From assembly GCF_947488025.1 (NCBI RefSeq), contig NZ_CANKYS010000011.1, positions 62,001 through 126,000 of the forward strand: a stretch of DNA of 64,000 nt. Reading direction: 5' to 3'. Origin of the DNA: an uncultured Nocardioides sp. GTDB lineage: Bacteria; Actinomycetota; Actinomycetes; Propionibacteriales; Nocardioidaceae. This document shows, in pieces, positions 62,835-64,000 of this stretch; positions within the stretch are counted from its first letter, which is position 1, and each line of letters begins with the position of its first letter. The translations under genes and the position numbers were made by a program. A model generated the notes under the pieces. It did no database searches and had not been told where the DNA came from. It saw only the letters and a program-made list of their open reading frames with translations.

Positions 62835-63902
62835 TCAGAGGAGGTCCTCGCGGCTGCTGGCCGCGAGGAGCGAGCGGAGCCGCTCGAGGATGCCGGTGTC
62901 GAGCGCCTTCTGGCGGTCGAGCACGTAGACGGCGTCCTCGTGGGTCACGACGATCAGGCCGCGCGCGCCGAGCGTGACGACCGGGCGGCCGTCCATGCTG
63001 GCGACCAGGGTGTCCTCGGCGTCGAGCTGGAGCGCGGGACCGATCGAGGTGACCCGCTGGTCGTGGAGGACCCGCTCCAGGCGGGGCCAGGTGCCGACGT
63101 CGGTCCACCCCAGCTGCCGCGGGACGACCAGGCACTCCATCCCGGCCCACATCAGGGGGTAGATCTCGTGGCCGCCGATCGCGGCGCCGCGATAGGCCTT
63201 CTCGGACGTCGCACCGCGGGCGAACCGCTCGATCGACTCGAAGATGAGGGGCAGCGCCGTGCGGTAGGCCTCGCACGCCCGCCCCACCCGTACGCCGTAG
63301 CAGGCGGTGTTCCAGAACAGGTTGCCCGTCTCGCCGAGCTCGCCGACGAGGTCCTCGTCGGGCTTCTCGTGGAAGGAGTCGATCACCTGGACGGCCTCGT
63401 CGCCGCCCTTCGTGTGGATGTAGCCCAGGCTCGGGTCGAAGCGGGTGGGCTCGGCGCCGAGCACCACCATCGACTCGGGCGTCCGGTCGAGCTGCTCGAG
63501 CATGTCGCGCGACGCCTCGTTGAAGGCGTCCTCCTCGGTGATGAGGTGGTCCGAGGGTGCGATCAGCGCCGGCGCGTTGCCGTACTTGTGCGTCAGGGTC
63601 GCGATGCTCAGGGCGAACGCCGTCGCCGGTCCAGCCGGGTCCTCCTCGAGGATCAGGTTCTCCGGCGGCACCGGGCCGAGGGTGGCCAGGGCGGCGTCGG
63701 CGAAGCGCGCGCGCGTCGAGACGTGGATGCGGCTCGGGTCGACGATCTCGCTGAGCCGCTCGATGGTGCCGGTGAGCAGCGGGCGGTCGCGCACGACCGG
63801 CTGGAACTGCTTGGGGGCGCGGTCCCGGCTGATCGGCCACAGGCGGGAGCCCTGGCCGCCGGCGAGGATGACGGCGACGGGCGCGTCCGAGGTGTCAGGC
63901 AT
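62835..63902 (-). CDS. manC: Mannose-1-phosphate guanylyltransferase
   Basis: 355 residues from ATG 63902. VILAGGQGSRLWPISRDRAP is the nucleotidyltransferase signature; HEKPDEDL contains the sugar-phosphate Lys, GNLFWNTACYGVR and LGWTDVGTWPRL are ManC/GMP family blocks. It makes GDP-mannose from GTP and mannose 1-phosphate for cell-wall mannans and glycolipids. No isomerase (ManA-like) domain is fused. The following wecB-like gene suggests a cell-surface polysaccharide pathway. Confidence 0.92.
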   Translation of the reverse strand: MPDTSDAPVAVILAGGQGSRLWPISRDRAPKQFQPVVRDRPLLTGTIERLSEIVDPSRIHVSTRARFADAALATLGPVPPENLILEEDPAGPATAFALSIATLTHKYGNAPALIAPSDHLITEEDAFNEASRDMLEQLDRTPESMVVLGAEPTRFDPSLGYIHTKGGDEAVQVIDSFHEKPDEDLVGELGETGNLFWNTACYGVRVGRACEAYRTALPLIFESIERFARGATSEKAYRGAAIGGHEIYPLMWAGMECLVVPRQLGWTDVGTWPRLERVLHDQRVTSIGPALQLDAEDTLVASMDGRPVVTLGARGLIVVTHEDAVYVLDRQKALDTGILERLRSLLAASSREDLL

Positions 63903-63936
63903 GGCTTGATTCCATCATGGGACCGGCGGTCCCGGG

Positions 63937-64000
63937 TCAACGTCGCAGCAACGGGCGCAGCATGAAGGCCAGCGCCAGCAGCGACCCGGCCACCAGCCCC
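63937..64000 (-). CDS. C-terminal end of a membrane protein (partial)
   Basis: Only the last 20 codons are inside: a hydrophobic helix GLVAGSLLALAFMLRPLLRR and a stop at TGA 63939-63937. It is on the same strand as manC, 34 bases upstream of it. The family cannot be told from this fragment. Confidence 0.5.
   Translation of the reverse strand, partial: GLVAGSLLALAFMLRPLLRR

Noticed and set aside
62940..63965. Plus-strand 341-codon frame opposite manC
   Set aside because: Shadow of manC with reversed-codon composition; manC has all catalytic motifs.

Overview
The window comes from a GC-rich actinobacterium. Evidence: many GTG starts, dense stop/start overlaps, a WhiB-type iron-sulfur regulator, a mycothiol-enzyme-like DinB protein, and gene orders known from Mycobacterium tuberculosis and Streptomyces. 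The protein mix (ActP/Acs, NhaA beside Holin-X, LAL-type LuxR, many ECF/SigE pairs) suggests Propionibacteriales, probably Nocardioides or a close relative; this taxonomic call is inference.

Layout. 0-7.7 kb: acetate uptake and activation (DUF485 tail, ActP-like symporter, Acs), separated by a secreted repeat beta-helix protein and an ECF sigma/anti-sigma pair. 7.8-16.5 kb: an accessory block with an MTAP-like phosphorylase, a Cys-containing SDR epimerase, a GT-C-like membrane protein, and a tightly overlapping run of GT2, DUF2064 transferase, methyltransferase, cytochrome-b561/sulfite-oxidase-fold protein, small membrane protein, response regulator and sensor kinase. 16.5-22.6 kb: nhaA, Holin-X protein, and the conserved marP-Nudix-TlpA-nth operon facing crp. 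22.7-27.5 kb: a SigE-type sigma with a propeller-bearing membrane partner, then MBL hydrolase, Nudix, RidA and DUF4177.

27.5-42.3 kb is accessory: NarL-type two-component system with MacB-type ABC exporter, iron-permease-like protein, LLM oxidoreductase, MFS exporter, OYE reductase, VOC protein, an unknown AAA+ ATPase with a coiled-coil neighbour, scoAB, and a decayed secreted-protein gene beside an AT-rich patch. 42.4-49.5 kb resumes the conserved backbone (Get3/ArsA-like pair, whiB4, ponA2, YqeY, metallophosphoesterase). 49.6-56.7 kb: tRNA-Pro, asd/lysC, DUF5063, recR, ybaB, dnaX and the SRP RNA. 56.8-64 kb: a decayed FBP-domain gene, tRNA-Ser, a LAL regulator, a flavin monooxygenase, wecB- and manC-like sugar-nucleotide genes and the end of one more membrane protein.

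Two features recur across the window. At least twelve genes start 6-7 bases after a TANNNT -10 box, the geometry of leaderless transcripts. Several gene ends carry long perfect or near-perfect hairpins, two of which are copies of one repeat (core TCTAGGGACG). The most interesting uncharacterised loci are the 7.8-16.5 kb glycosyl/redox cluster and the AAA+/coiled-coil pair.
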